Source: Intestinibacter sp964449895
Lineage (GTDB): Bacteria; Bacillota; Clostridia; Peptostreptococcales; Peptostreptococcaceae
Length of the DNA stretch: 64,000 bases
Assembly: GCA_964449895.1 (NCBI GenBank)
Contig: CAYVBY010000002.1
Location: forward strand, 124,001-188,000
Direction: 5' to 3'
Part shown: positions 35,674 through 44,398 of the stretch, in pieces
How positions within the stretch are numbered: the first letter of the stretch is position 1
How the letters are laid out: each line of letters opens with the position of its first letter
Program-made: the position numbers and the translations under genes
The notes under the pieces: generated by a model
What the model was told of the DNA's origin: nothing
Seen by the model: the letters and a program-made list of their open reading frames with translations, nothing else
Databases searched by the model: none

Positions 35674-35844
35674 AAGCATTCCTCATTTCTCATTTTTCAT
35701 TATTAAAATAATTTTATCTTTACATTAAATAAAATTATATATTATTTAATTATATTATATCACCTTAAAATCAAGTAATTAGTTACAAACTTATATCAAA
35801 GATTGTTTTTTTATGTCTTATTATTTTTAAATATCTTTGTAGTT

Positions 35845-37341
35845 TTATCTTTGAAATAATTTCATTACTTTTGATATACTTGCGATTATGTCTGTTGCAT
35901 TTACTGTATATAAATCCTTAGATAATTCATCTCCTATATATCCATGGATGTATGCACCACAAACTGCAGAAGTTAGTATATCTAATCCTTGACCTGCAAG
36001 AGATGTAATAATTCCTAAAAGTGTATCTCCCATTCCTCCATTTGCCATAGATGAATTTCCTGTAGGATTTATATATGTGTAATTTCCATCAGTTATTACT
36101 GTTTCATATCCTTTAAGTAAAACTACTACTTTATATTTTTGAGCAAATTCTTTAGCTACATCTAGTTTATTCTCTTTTATGTAATCTATACAATAACCTG
36201 TAAGTCTTGCCATTTCCCCAAGATGTGGTGTTATTATTATTCTATTTGGATAATTTTCTAAAATATCTGCTTGTTCTTTTAAAACATTTAATCCATCTGC
36301 ATCTATTACTATAGGACATGTTGTATTTTTTAATACATCTTGTAATTTACTATATGTCATAGGATTATCTCCCATTCCACATCCAAATCCTACAGCATTG
36401 CAACTTTTTATTAGCTTAATAAATCTTTCTTTTTCTTCTATATCTAAAGTCATAGCTTCACAAAGCTTTGTGCTTACAACTTCTTGAACATAGCTATCTG
36501 AAATAAGTGTAGTAAGTCCACTTCCAGTTTTTACTGCTGCCTCTGTCGCAATATATGCTGCACCTGTAAATCCTTTACTTCCCGCAAATATAGCTACTTT
36601 CCCGAAATCACTTTTGAAAGCAAATTTATTTTTTTCTTTTATATTATTTTTTACAAAATCAAAATCTGTAATATATTCTTTATCATCATATTTGTCTAGT
36701 ATATAATTAGGAATTCCTAGATGCTCCACTACTACATCTCCAATAAATTCCTTTGTTTCGTATTTTAAAAATCCCCTCTTATAAAACTCAAATGATATTG
36801 TCTTATCGGCTTTTATACAAACTCCTAGAATTTCACCTGTAGTTGCATTTATTCCAGAAGGTACATCTATTGAGTAGGTTTTATTTTTGTTTTGATTTAT
36901 TATTTTTATTACATCAGCAAAAGTATCAGTTATTTTTCTTTTTAAACCTGTTCCAAATATACAATCTACTACTATATCTGATTTTTTTATCTCTTCTTTT
37001 AAAATATCTAATTTATTTGGATATACTACTTCTATAGGAATTTCCATAGCTTTCAAAATATCATAATTTATTTTTGAACATTCGCTTAATTTTTTAGTAT
37101 TTCCAACAATAAATACTTTTACATTTTTTCCCTTAGCAGTAAGCTGTCTAGCAAGACCTAGTCCATCTCCTCCGTTATTTCCAACTCCACTTACTATTAC
37201 ATAATTTTCATTTTCTTCGATATCCATATGCTTAAATGCAGAAAGCACTGCATTTTCCATAAGTACTATAAGTGGTATTTTATATTCATTTACACAAGCA
37301 CTATCTAATATTTTTGTGCTATCTGATGTTCCAATCCTCAT
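35845..37341 (-). CDS. nnr: Bifunctional NAD(P)H-hydrate epimerase / ADP-dependent dehydratase
   Basis: 498 residues. The N-terminal YjeF_N epimerase domain (about 1-210) shows VSGVGNNGGDGLGLARQL and IDVPSGINATTG. The C-terminal ribokinase-like dehydratase domain (about 230-498) shows GKVAIFAGSKGFTGAAYIA, ITPHLGEMARLTG and GNSSMANGGMGDTLLGIITS. Together they repair hydrated NADH and NADPH. The fused form is common in bacteria. It stands downstream of the NifU-like gene on the same strand. Confidence 0.95.
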   Translation of the reverse strand: MRIGTSDSTKILDSACVNEYKIPLIVLMENAVLSAFKHMDIEENENYVIVSGVGNNGGDGLGLARQLTAKGKNVKVFIVGNTKKLSECSKINYDILKAMEIPIEVVYPNKLDILKEEIKKSDIVVDCIFGTGLKRKITDTFADVIKIINQNKNKTYSIDVPSGINATTGEILGVCIKADKTISFEFYKRGFLKYETKEFIGDVVVEHLGIPNYILDKYDDKEYITDFDFVKNNIKEKNKFAFKSDFGKVAIFAGSKGFTGAAYIATEAAVKTGSGLTTLISDSYVQEVVSTKLCEAMTLDIEEKERFIKLIKSCNAVGFGCGMGDNPMTYSKLQDVLKNTTCPIVIDADGLNVLKEQADILENYPNRIIITPHLGEMARLTGYCIDYIKENKLDVAKEFAQKYKVVVLLKGYETVITDGNYTYINPTGNSSMANGGMGDTLLGIITSLAGQGLDILTSAVCGAYIHGYIGDELSKDLYTVNATDIIASISKVMKLFQR

Positions 37342-37388
37342 AAAATCTCCTCCTTTATCTACTTATTTATATTATACTTATAGACAGA

Positions 37389-37428
37389 AAAAAAGAGCTA
37401 AACAAATAAAATTTGTTTGCTCTTTTCT
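37389..37428 (-). terminator. Terminator of the NifU-like gene
   Basis: AAAAGAGC pairs with GCTCTTTT, with an inner AACAAA/TTTGTT stem. It lies directly after the stop codon on the minus strand. Confidence 0.85.
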
Positions 37429-37430
37429 TA

Positions 37431-37652
37431 TTATACACCAACTACTCTAGTTACACCTGGTACTTCTTTAACTAGTAAGTTTTCTATAACAGCTTTTAAT
37501 GTCATAGTAGCTCCTGGGCATCCTGCACAAGCACCTTGTAATCTTACTAATACAGTTCCATCATCAGAAACTTCTATTAATTCAACATCTCCTCCGTCTC
37601 TTTGTAGAACTGGTCTAACTTTTTCTAATACTTCTGCAACTTTTTCTTTCAT
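37431..37652 (-). CDS. NifU-like (C-terminal domain) Fe-S scaffold protein
   Basis: 73 residues, the length of a stand-alone NifU C-terminal domain. LQRDGGDVELIEV and the cluster-binding CAGCPGATMTLKAVIE (CxxC) are the family signature. It would assemble or carry Fe-S clusters in the cytoplasm. It has its own ribosome site (GGAG) and its own terminator. Confidence 0.92.
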   Translation of the reverse strand: MKEKVAEVLEKVRPVLQRDGGDVELIEVSDDGTVLVRLQGACAGCPGATMTLKAVIENLLVKEVPGVTRVVGV

Positions 37653-37774
37653 CAGTATACACTCCTTTGAATATTAAAATTTTCTCCATATTATTATACA
37701 CTAACAAAATAATATTCTCCACATTTTTATTAACTCTTTATACTAATATTGGAAATTTATTTATATACAAAGTT

Positions 37775-38590
37775 TTATTTTTCTACATAAAATAATATCT
37801 TCGTTATAAATTCATCTTCATATCTAGATGTAATATAATCATTTATACAAAATTCATACGAGTCAGAAACGATCTTTAATCCATTTTCATCACAATAATC
37901 TAATAAAATTTTATAAGATTTATCTATTGATTGATAATTTCCGAAGTGATATATACTGGCTGTCAATCCTTTCGGAAGCTTTTTAATATTTTTTACGGTA
38001 TTTACATTATCAGTTGTAACAAATGCTATAGATGCCTCTATAAAACGATTTTCTTTAATATTTTGCAGTGGAACTGATACACCACATTGGAAAAATATAG
38101 GCAAATTTTCTTTAAATGCTTGTGCATAACATTTTTTAGTGGCTAGACTAATTTCCTTCATAGTAAAGGGTTCTTTAACATCATGATATAAAACATATAA
38201 TTGTTCCATAATGCCAACTTGAACTTTTGTATCTGCATAGAAATAGGCTTTTTCAACTGATTCACAGCGTTGATTTAGTCTACTTTTTATTAATAACAAT
38301 TCTTGAATTTTCTCATCTATAGAATTCATTTGATCTTTTAAAAATACAAGGCTTTCTTTAACATTATAAGTTTTCATATGCTTTTTTATATCTTCTAAAG
38401 AAAATCCTATCTTTTTCATAATTAAAATTGTATCTAAATAATCTAGCTGCTCTGCACTATAATAACGATATCCATTACTAGGATTTACATAACTCGGCTT
38501 AAAAAGACCTATTTTATCGTAAAAAATCAATGTTTGCTTTGAGATATTTTGATATTTTGCTAATTCCCCTATTGAAAATAAATTATCCAT
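37775..38590 (-). CDS. MerR-family regulator, divergent from a MATE transporter
   Basis: 271 residues. The MerR DNA-binding domain reads SIGELAKYQNISKQTLIFYD and FKPSYVNPSNGYRYYSAEQ, followed by a coiled-coil helix and a C-terminal effector domain of the GyrI/BmrR type. AGAGGTGA fits the MDNLFSIG start; the in-frame codon five positions earlier has none. It lies divergent from the MATE gene with an 81-base gap holding a MerR-type promoter. It therefore probably activates the efflux pump when a drug is bound. Confidence 0.9.
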   Translation of the reverse strand: MDNLFSIGELAKYQNISKQTLIFYDKIGLFKPSYVNPSNGYRYYSAEQLDYLDTILIMKKIGFSLEDIKKHMKTYNVKESLVFLKDQMNSIDEKIQELLLIKSRLNQRCESVEKAYFYADTKVQVGIMEQLYVLYHDVKEPFTMKEISLATKKCYAQAFKENLPIFFQCGVSVPLQNIKENRFIEASIAFVTTDNVNTVKNIKKLPKGLTASIYHFGNYQSIDKSYKILLDYCDENGLKIVSDSYEFCINDYITSRYEDEFITKILFYVEK

Positions 38591-38605
38591 AAAAAAAATC
38601 ACCTC

Positions 38606-38636
38606 TTGACACTATAGTTACTATATTCTTTATTCT
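38606..38636 (+). promoter_or_regulatory. MerR-type promoter of the MATE gene
   Basis: TTGACA, a 19-base spacer and TATTCT. The spacer contains the perfect dyad TATAGT-t-ACTATA (38613-38625), centred on the eighth spacer base. The long spacer predicts that the promoter is weak until twisted by the divergent MerR protein. Confidence 0.7.
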
Positions 38637-38671
38637 ATATTTATAAATACAATTTATCAAGGAGGTTTAGT

Positions 38672-40000
38672 ATGGATATTTTTTCAAAACCAATGACTTA
38701 CAAACAGTATGTTAAGTACTTGGTACCGTCAATTATGACTATGATTTTTCTGTCTTTTTATACTACAATAGATGGCTATTTTGTTTCAAAATACGCATGC
38801 TCTGATGCTCTTGCAGGAATTAATATAGTTATTCCAATAACTTGTATAATATTTGGAGTATCTGTTATGCTTGCGACTGGTTCTGGTGCAATTATAGGAG
38901 AATATTTAGGTAAAGAAGAAAAACAAAAAGCAAATGAAGTATTTAGCTTAATTGTGATTGTTCTTTTAATTTTTTCTATTTTATTTACTATTATCGGTAT
39001 TGTTTATTTAAGACCAATAGCTGTAATGCTTGGAAGTAGTGAAAGATTAATGGAGCATGTTCTTCCTTATGCTTTTGTTGTATTTTTAGGTACTATTCCA
39101 ATGGCTTTTAAGCTATTCTTTGAGTATTTAGTTCGTACTGATGGAAATTCACAAATAGGTTTAAAAATGTCATTTATAGGATTAATTTTAAATGTAGTTC
39201 TAGATTATGTTTTCGTTGGAGTTTACAATATGGGAACTTTTGGAGCTTCACTTGGAACAGTTATTTCTATAAGTATAAGTGCAATTATTGGACTTATACA
39301 TTTCTTAAAACATAGTAATTTAAAGTTTTGCAAACCTAAATACGATTTTAAAGTAATTTTTAAATCATGTACAAATGGATTTAGTGAAATGCTTACAGAA
39401 TTATCTACAGGTATTACAACTCTTCTTTTTAATCTTATAATAATCAGAGAATTTGGAGAAGATGGTGTAGCAGCTGTAACAATAATTATGTACATTTACT
39501 ATTTTTTTATTGCCTTTTATATGGGTATTACAGTAGCAACATCCCCTGTTATAAGCTACAACTTAGGAGCTGGGAACAAAGATAAGATGAAGGAAGTTTT
39601 AAGATATAGCTTTATTACAATTGGAATAACAGCTCTATTAATAATTGGAATTCTTTATATAGGTGGAGGATTTATTATAGGCCTGTTTGTAGATGGAGGA
39701 AATGTGTATAGCCTAACATCTTCTGCACTAAAATTATTTAATCCAATATTTATTTTTATTGGTGTAAATATATTTTTATCAGGATATTTCACAGCTGTAG
39801 GAGATGGATTGACTTCAGCTATTATATCTTCTTTGAGATCTCTTATATTTGTAGTTATATTTATATTTGCTCTTCCAAAAATTATAGGTTTAAACGGAAT
39901 ATGGCTTGCTATGCCACTTGCAGAGGTATTTACTATAGTAATTTCTATATATTTATATACTAAAAAAGGCAGAAAATTTATTTTAATCGAAAATGTTTAG
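38672..40000 (+). CDS. MATE-family efflux transporter
   Basis: 442 residues with about twelve membrane helices in two homologous halves. The MATE fold is recognised from PSIMTMIFLSFYTTIDGYFV near the start, GSGAIIGEYLGKEEKQKANE, GFSEMLTELSTGITTLLFNL and the second-half repeat TSPVISYNLGAGNKDKMKEV. Such pumps export cationic drugs or metabolites with Na+ or H+ entry. An AAGGAGG site precedes the ATG. Expression is likely governed by the divergent MerR. Confidence 0.92.
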   Translation: MDIFSKPMTYKQYVKYLVPSIMTMIFLSFYTTIDGYFVSKYACSDALAGINIVIPITCIIFGVSVMLATGSGAIIGEYLGKEEKQKANEVFSLIVIVLLIFSILFTIIGIVYLRPIAVMLGSSERLMEHVLPYAFVVFLGTIPMAFKLFFEYLVRTDGNSQIGLKMSFIGLILNVVLDYVFVGVYNMGTFGASLGTVISISISAIIGLIHFLKHSNLKFCKPKYDFKVIFKSCTNGFSEMLTELSTGITTLLFNLIIIREFGEDGVAAVTIIMYIYYFFIAFYMGITVATSPVISYNLGAGNKDKMKEVLRYSFITIGITALLIIGILYIGGGFIIGLFVDGGNVYSLTSSALKLFNPIFIFIGVNIFLSGYFTAVGDGLTSAIISSLRSLIFVVIFIFALPKIIGLNGIWLAMPLAEVFTIVISIYLYTKKGRKFILIENV

Positions 40001-40001
40001 A

Positions 40002-40062
40002 AAAAATAAACCTATCTCAATAGTTATACTTAAAACTAATTTGTGAGGTAGGTTTATTTTTA
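40002..40062. terminator. Bidirectional terminator
   Basis: AATAAACCTATCTCA pairs with TGAGGTAGGTTTATT (one G-U pair) between the convergent MATE and ABC permease genes. Confidence 0.8.
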
Positions 40063-40066
40063 TACT

Positions 40067-40831
40067 TTAAAATTCTCTTTTACAAAATATACATATACTT
40101 GAAATTAAACATAATATACTAGCTCCTAATGTAATCCAAATTGATTTAAATAACTCTTTAACTTCAATATTTTCCTTTAAAATATCCATATTTATAGTGA
40201 TTAATTGAACTGGATTGTATTCACTTATAGATGGAAGCATATTTAAAAATAGTAAACATGCCACTATAAATCCACAAAATAGCATAGCTCCATATCCATT
40301 TTTAAATAAAATTTCTCCCAAAATTAATACACTTATTAAAAATATTCCAAATATCCACACAAGACTTACAGAAAATAATAAATTAGAAACTTCTGTATCT
40401 TTCCAAAACATCATTGAATATAAAAATGTTACGATAAATGCTAAGAAATACACTACTGTCCAAACTAAAACAGTAGATGTAAATTTAGATAAGACAACAG
40501 TTTTTCTAGATAATCCTTTTGTAAGCATATTGATAAGCGTACCTTTTTTAATTTCATTTGAAATTATCCCACTAAACATAATTACTAAGATTATAAGTCC
40601 CATTTGATTTACATTTTTGAAAAACTGCATCCAAGAATCCATAATTGTAGGCTCAGGTATCTCAATTTTCATACCTTCTTCTAAAAAAGATTCTAAAAGA
40701 TATGGTGTAAATTTAGCTGTGATAGGATTTATAAATCCCAATATTAAAAATACTACTACTATTAAAAGTAATTTATAGGTTTTAGCTAGTTCATAAATTT
40801 CTTTTTTTGTAAATGCTAAATAAGCTCTCAT
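40067..40831 (-). CDS. ABC-2 type transporter permease
   Basis: 254 residues with about six membrane helices (for example LLIVVVFLILGFINPI and IILVIMFSGIISNEI) and the ABC-2 signature region EIKKGTLINMLTKGLSRKTVVLSKF near residues 88-112. It forms the membrane part of an exporter with the ATPase encoded just upstream, 14 bases away. The substrate is unknown; similar small systems export peptides or confer drug tolerance. Confidence 0.88.
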   Translation of the reverse strand: MRAYLAFTKKEIYELAKTYKLLLIVVVFLILGFINPITAKFTPYLLESFLEEGMKIEIPEPTIMDSWMQFFKNVNQMGLIILVIMFSGIISNEIKKGTLINMLTKGLSRKTVVLSKFTSTVLVWTVVYFLAFIVTFLYSMMFWKDTEVSNLLFSVSLVWIFGIFLISVLILGEILFKNGYGAMLFCGFIVACLLFLNMLPSISEYNPVQLITINMDILKENIEVKELFKSIWITLGASILCLISSICIFCKREF

Positions 40832-40845
40832 TTATTTTTATCCTC

Positions 40846-41778
40846 CTATTTTATATCCTCCAAAAGCAACCTTTCTAATGTAGGTTCTTGAAGGCTTATA
40901 GATATCGGATATAAATCTATATCTATCATTGATTTTATAATTTCTTTTTGGACTTTTAATATATTATTTGAATGGATAAAAATCCTATTTTCTGATTTTT
41001 CTAGAGAAGTTTCTATTTCATTTAAATTAGAATTTTTCCCTAACATATTTAAAAACTTTAACATATCATCTTCATTTTTAAATTCTATTTCTAGGCAGTC
41101 TATAATATTATCAGCTCTGATTTTAGATAATTTCCCACTTAGAGCTATTTTCCCATCTTTTAAAATCGCAATTTCATCGCAAATTTTCTCTACATCTGAT
41201 AATATGTGTGTTGAAAATATTACTGTAGTTTTTTCTTTGACTTTTAGCAAAATATCTAAGATTTCTTTTCTTCCTACAGGGTCTAATGCTGATGTAGGTT
41301 CGTCACATATAAGTAATTTAGGCTCGTTTAAAAGTGCTTGAGCAATTCCAAGTCTTTGCTTCATGCCTCTTGAAAATTTTCCTATTTTTCTTTTTTTATG
41401 TTCCTTAAGACCTACAAGTTCTAAAAGCTCTTCACTTTTTTTGTTTATATCATTTTTATTCATACCAGTGATTTGACCACATAGTTTTAAATACTCCATT
41501 GGATTCATATATCCATAGTACTCAGGAACATCTGGAAGGTATCCTATAAATCTATTTGTCTTAGTTTCTCCATAAGTTACATTTTCACCACAAACCTTTA
41601 TATTCCCACTATCTGGTTTTAAAAATCCAAGTACCATCTTCATGGTAGTAGTTTTTCCTGCACCATTTTCTCCTATAAATCCACAGATAGAGTTTTCACT
41701 TATCTTTAGATTCAAATCCTTTATTATGTGATTTGAACCAAATTTTTTAGATAGACCATTGATTTCAAGAACATTCAT
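40846..41778 (-). CDS. ABC transporter ATP-binding protein
   Basis: 310 residues. Walker A is GENGAGKTTTMKM near residue 38, the signature is FSRGMKQRLGIAQAL, and Walker B is PKLLICDEPTSALDP with the H-loop FSTHILSD. The C-terminal extension (about 220-310) is typical of BcrA/CcmA-like exporters. Its ATG overlaps the stop of the upstream PLDc_N gene by one base and it precedes the permease, so the three are translated from one message. Confidence 0.93.
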   Translation of the reverse strand: MNVLEINGLSKKFGSNHIIKDLNLKISENSICGFIGENGAGKTTTMKMVLGFLKPDSGNIKVCGENVTYGETKTNRFIGYLPDVPEYYGYMNPMEYLKLCGQITGMNKNDINKKSEELLELVGLKEHKKRKIGKFSRGMKQRLGIAQALLNEPKLLICDEPTSALDPVGRKEILDILLKVKEKTTVIFSTHILSDVEKICDEIAILKDGKIALSGKLSKIRADNIIDCLEIEFKNEDDMLKFLNMLGKNSNLNEIETSLEKSENRIFIHSNNILKVQKEIIKSMIDIDLYPISISLQEPTLERLLLEDIK

Positions 41779-41978
41779 TATTCTTCACCTCTGCCAAATG
41801 CAAAATAACATATAGGCCCTATAATTTGTATAAATAAAACTACCAATATCCACATTATTTTATTTCCAAATCTATAATTTGGATGTTTAAGTACGTGAAT
41901 TAATGCAATTATAGCTAACATAAATTGTAATATTATAACTGGTAATAAAATTGGTAATTGATTCATCATATCATTCAT
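41778..41978 (-). CDS. PLDc_N-domain small membrane protein
   Basis: 66 residues with two membrane helices, ending in the phospholipase-D N-terminal (PLDc_N) motif ILVVLFIQIIGPICYFAFGR. Short proteins of this type are common just upstream of ABC exporter genes in Clostridia and Bacilli; the role is unknown but possibly membrane anchoring or immunity. It overlaps the ATPase gene by one base. Confidence 0.85.
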   Translation of the reverse strand: MNDMMNQLPILLPVIILQFMLAIIALIHVLKHPNYRFGNKIMWILVVLFIQIIGPICYFAFGRGEE

Positions 41979-42007
41979 TGTAATTCCTCCTAAATTTTTA
42001 ATTTTAT

Positions 42008-43102
42008 CTATTCACTTTCTAGAGCAAGTAAACATGATTTAAATCTGTACTCATCTTTTAAGCTAACAAATGCTGGATTATCTTTTAGTGCAGTTATTAC
42101 ACTTTGCTTTATTAGCTTTTGACTTCTAGGTGGATTTACTCCCAAATCCAAGTCTTTAAGCCAATTATCTATTTTGTCAAAGTAGTTATTTCCTGCTAGC
42201 TTAAAATTATATATATTTTTTACACATACTTTTGTGTATCTCTCAATTAAATCTAAAGCCTTCTCCTTTTGTCCATGCACCATATAAGCCTGTGCTGTAC
42301 TTAAGTATAAATTTACAGTTGTATTTGCATGAAGATCGTCTAAATTAAATATTTTACAAATTTCAAAAGCTTTTTCAAATGATTCTTCTACTATTTTTAG
42401 ATTTTCTACATTTAATACAATTCGCTGAATTAGATTCCCCATTAATGATAATAGATATTGATATGTGCAAACCTGCGCTATTTCATCTGCTTTATTTATA
42501 TTTCCTAATAATTGAAAACTTAAACCTATCATATCTGCATCTTGGCTAAAAAATTTTATATCTTCTCCTAAAAGTTCTAAAACATCAATAGGTTTATTTT
42601 CCATGATTAATGAAACTGCTTCTAGATAAACTATTTCTTTTATAAGTTTTGTGTCGTTACATTCTTCTTTTATTCTTATACATAATTCTCTTGCTCTATA
42701 TAAAATTTCATCTTGCTTTTCAAATAACATATAATGATTTAAATAAAGTACAACTATTTGCTTTAAAAAATCAAAACAGGAATAGTATTTTTTTATATAT
42801 TTTTCACATTTTTCTAAAACCTCATTTGGATGCTTTTCAGTAAATTCATCCGCTAATTTATGGTAAATTTTCTTGATATCTTCCTTTGTAAGTTGCGGTT
42901 CATATCCAATAAGCTCATCTAAAGATACATTAAATAATGTTGCAAGTTGAGGAAGTAATAATATATCAGGATAAGTTATGTTATTTTCCCATTTTGATAC
43001 TGACGATTTTGATACACCTATATAGCTTGCAAGCTCATCTTGTGTAATGCCTTTATTTCTTCTAAAGTTAATTATATTTTTTCCTATGTTGATTTCATTC
43101 AT
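42008..43102 (-). CDS. XRE-family regulator with TPR-like C-terminal region
   Basis: 364 residues. An N-terminal helix-turn-helix (NFRRNKGITQDELASYIGVS and KSSVSKWE) is followed by a linker (LIGYEPQLT) and about 280 residues of paired helices. These resemble tetratricopeptide repeats of peptide-sensing regulators. It leads the PLDc_N/ATPase/permease run with 29 bases to the next gene, so it probably controls that exporter. AGGAGG supports the start. Confidence 0.88.
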   Translation of the reverse strand: MNEINIGKNIINFRRNKGITQDELASYIGVSKSSVSKWENNITYPDILLLPQLATLFNVSLDELIGYEPQLTKEDIKKIYHKLADEFTEKHPNEVLEKCEKYIKKYYSCFDFLKQIVVLYLNHYMLFEKQDEILYRARELCIRIKEECNDTKLIKEIVYLEAVSLIMENKPIDVLELLGEDIKFFSQDADMIGLSFQLLGNINKADEIAQVCTYQYLLSLMGNLIQRIVLNVENLKIVEESFEKAFEICKIFNLDDLHANTTVNLYLSTAQAYMVHGQKEKALDLIERYTKVCVKNIYNFKLAGNNYFDKIDNWLKDLDLGVNPPRSQKLIKQSVITALKDNPAFVSLKDEYRFKSCLLALESE

Positions 43103-43256
43103 CTAAATTTCCTCCTCTCTATACTTAAATTATATGTTTTAAATTACACATCAACAATGGATTCAAAAGTTACTTTTGTAAAAAAAGTTTCCCAAAGTGA
43201 AACTTATATCTTTAAAATTTTTACTAAAAAATATTTTATAAAATTTTCTTTACATA

Positions 43257-43300
43257 AATTAAGCCAAATAGGATGATACTCCGATTTGGCTTTTATTTTT
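43257..43300. terminator. Hairpin between the XRE and RelA/SpoT-like genes
   Basis: AAGCCAAAT pairs with ATTTGGCTT, with an inner GG/CC pair. The better T-run lies on the plus side, although the nearest gene end (the synthetase at 43357) is on the minus strand. It may act in both directions. Confidence 0.55.
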
Positions 43301-43356
43301 TATATAAAATTTTAAATTCAAATGTAAAATAAGTATTACTTTAAATTAATATAAAT

Positions 43357-44055
43357 CTAAAGCTCACTATTTTCCTGTTTATTTGCAATCCTGTTTTTTA
43401 TCTCCTCCATACGCATATCTAAATCAGCACTAATTTGTGCACATTCTAGTAACTCTTGTCTAAGTAATTCAGACTCTTCTTTTGGAATATCTTTTTTGTA
43501 GCTCAATTTATGATCTAAGCTAGCCCAAAAGTCCATAGCTATAGTTCTAAGCTGTACTTCTACCCTTACATTTTTCTTTTGATTTTTTAAAAAAATGGGA
43601 ATTTCTATAATTAAATGTAAACTCCTATAACCATTTGGTTTAGGATTTTTTATGTAATCTTTTACTTCAATTAATTTAATATCATCTTGTTGTAATAAAC
43701 AATCTGCTAAAAAATATATATCCTCTATAAAAGAACATACTACTCTGACTCCTGCTACATCATTTAAGTTTAATTCTATCGACTCAACTGTAAGAGGAAA
43801 ATTCTTTCTAACTAATTTTTTTATTATACTTTCTTTCGATTTTAATCTACTCTTAATTGTCTCTATTGGATTTCTATCATATTCAAGAGAAAAGTCTTGA
43901 TTTAGTACTTTAAATTTAGTCTCAACTTCCATAATGGCACATTCATAGTATGTCATTAGTTTTTTAAAAGGCATCATATTATCCTCTAACTTATCAAGCA
44001 TATTTCCTTTTATCAATGTTTTTACAACTGGATTTACTATTTTTTCTTTTAACAT
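43357..44055 (-). CDS. RelA/SpoT-domain small alarmone synthetase-like protein
   Basis: 232 residues holding only a synthetase domain. Key segments are RNPIETIKSRLKSKESIIKK near residue 61, DVAGVRVVCSFIEDIYFLAD near residue 101, IKNPKPNGYRSLHLIIEI near residue 135 and VEVQLRTIAMDFWASLDHKL near residue 165. These match YjbM/YwaC-type GTP pyrophosphokinases that make (p)ppGpp without hydrolysing it. The C-terminus is a charged helix. An AGAGG site precedes the ATG. Confidence 0.9.
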   Translation of the reverse strand: MLKEKIVNPVVKTLIKGNMLDKLEDNMMPFKKLMTYYECAIMEVETKFKVLNQDFSLEYDRNPIETIKSRLKSKESIIKKLVRKNFPLTVESIELNLNDVAGVRVVCSFIEDIYFLADCLLQQDDIKLIEVKDYIKNPKPNGYRSLHLIIEIPIFLKNQKKNVRVEVQLRTIAMDFWASLDHKLSYKKDIPKEESELLRQELLECAQISADLDMRMEEIKNRIANKQENSEL

Positions 44056-44144
44056 AATTTATTTAACCTCTATCATAAAATTCATTTTTTGAAAAAATCT
44101 TTATCTTAAATTTTTTTAATATAGATTTTCTTAAAATATATACA

Positions 44145-44389
44145 CTAAAAATATTTTTATTTACAAATATTTTTAGTAATTTCTTACATCCCATAAAAAT
44201 TTATTTTTATATTACATTTTTATTATACCATAATTTTATGTATTATATATTAAAAATAAGGTATATGAATAAGTATCCATATACCTTATCGATAAAATCA
44301 ATATTAACTATAAATAATCTTATGAAAGTATAAATCTATCTAATCTGTATACCAAATTATCTAAGAGAAGTATTAACTTTTCTAGATAA
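44145..44389 (-). promoter_or_regulatory. Intergenic hairpins downstream of the NAD-kinase-like gene
   Basis: Three inverted repeats fill this gap of about 340 bases. There is an imperfect TTATCTA/TAGATAA stem at 44356-44389. A terminator-like stem AAGGTATATG/CATATACCTT lies at 44258-44287, followed on the minus strand by TTATTTTT. A 13-bp perfect inverted repeat lies at 44145-44178 with ends ACTAAAAATATTT. The middle one is the likely terminator for 44399-45334. The last lies near the start of the RelA/SpoT-like gene. No gene is seen in the gap. Confidence 0.6.
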
Positions 44390-44398
44390 CTTTGTAAA

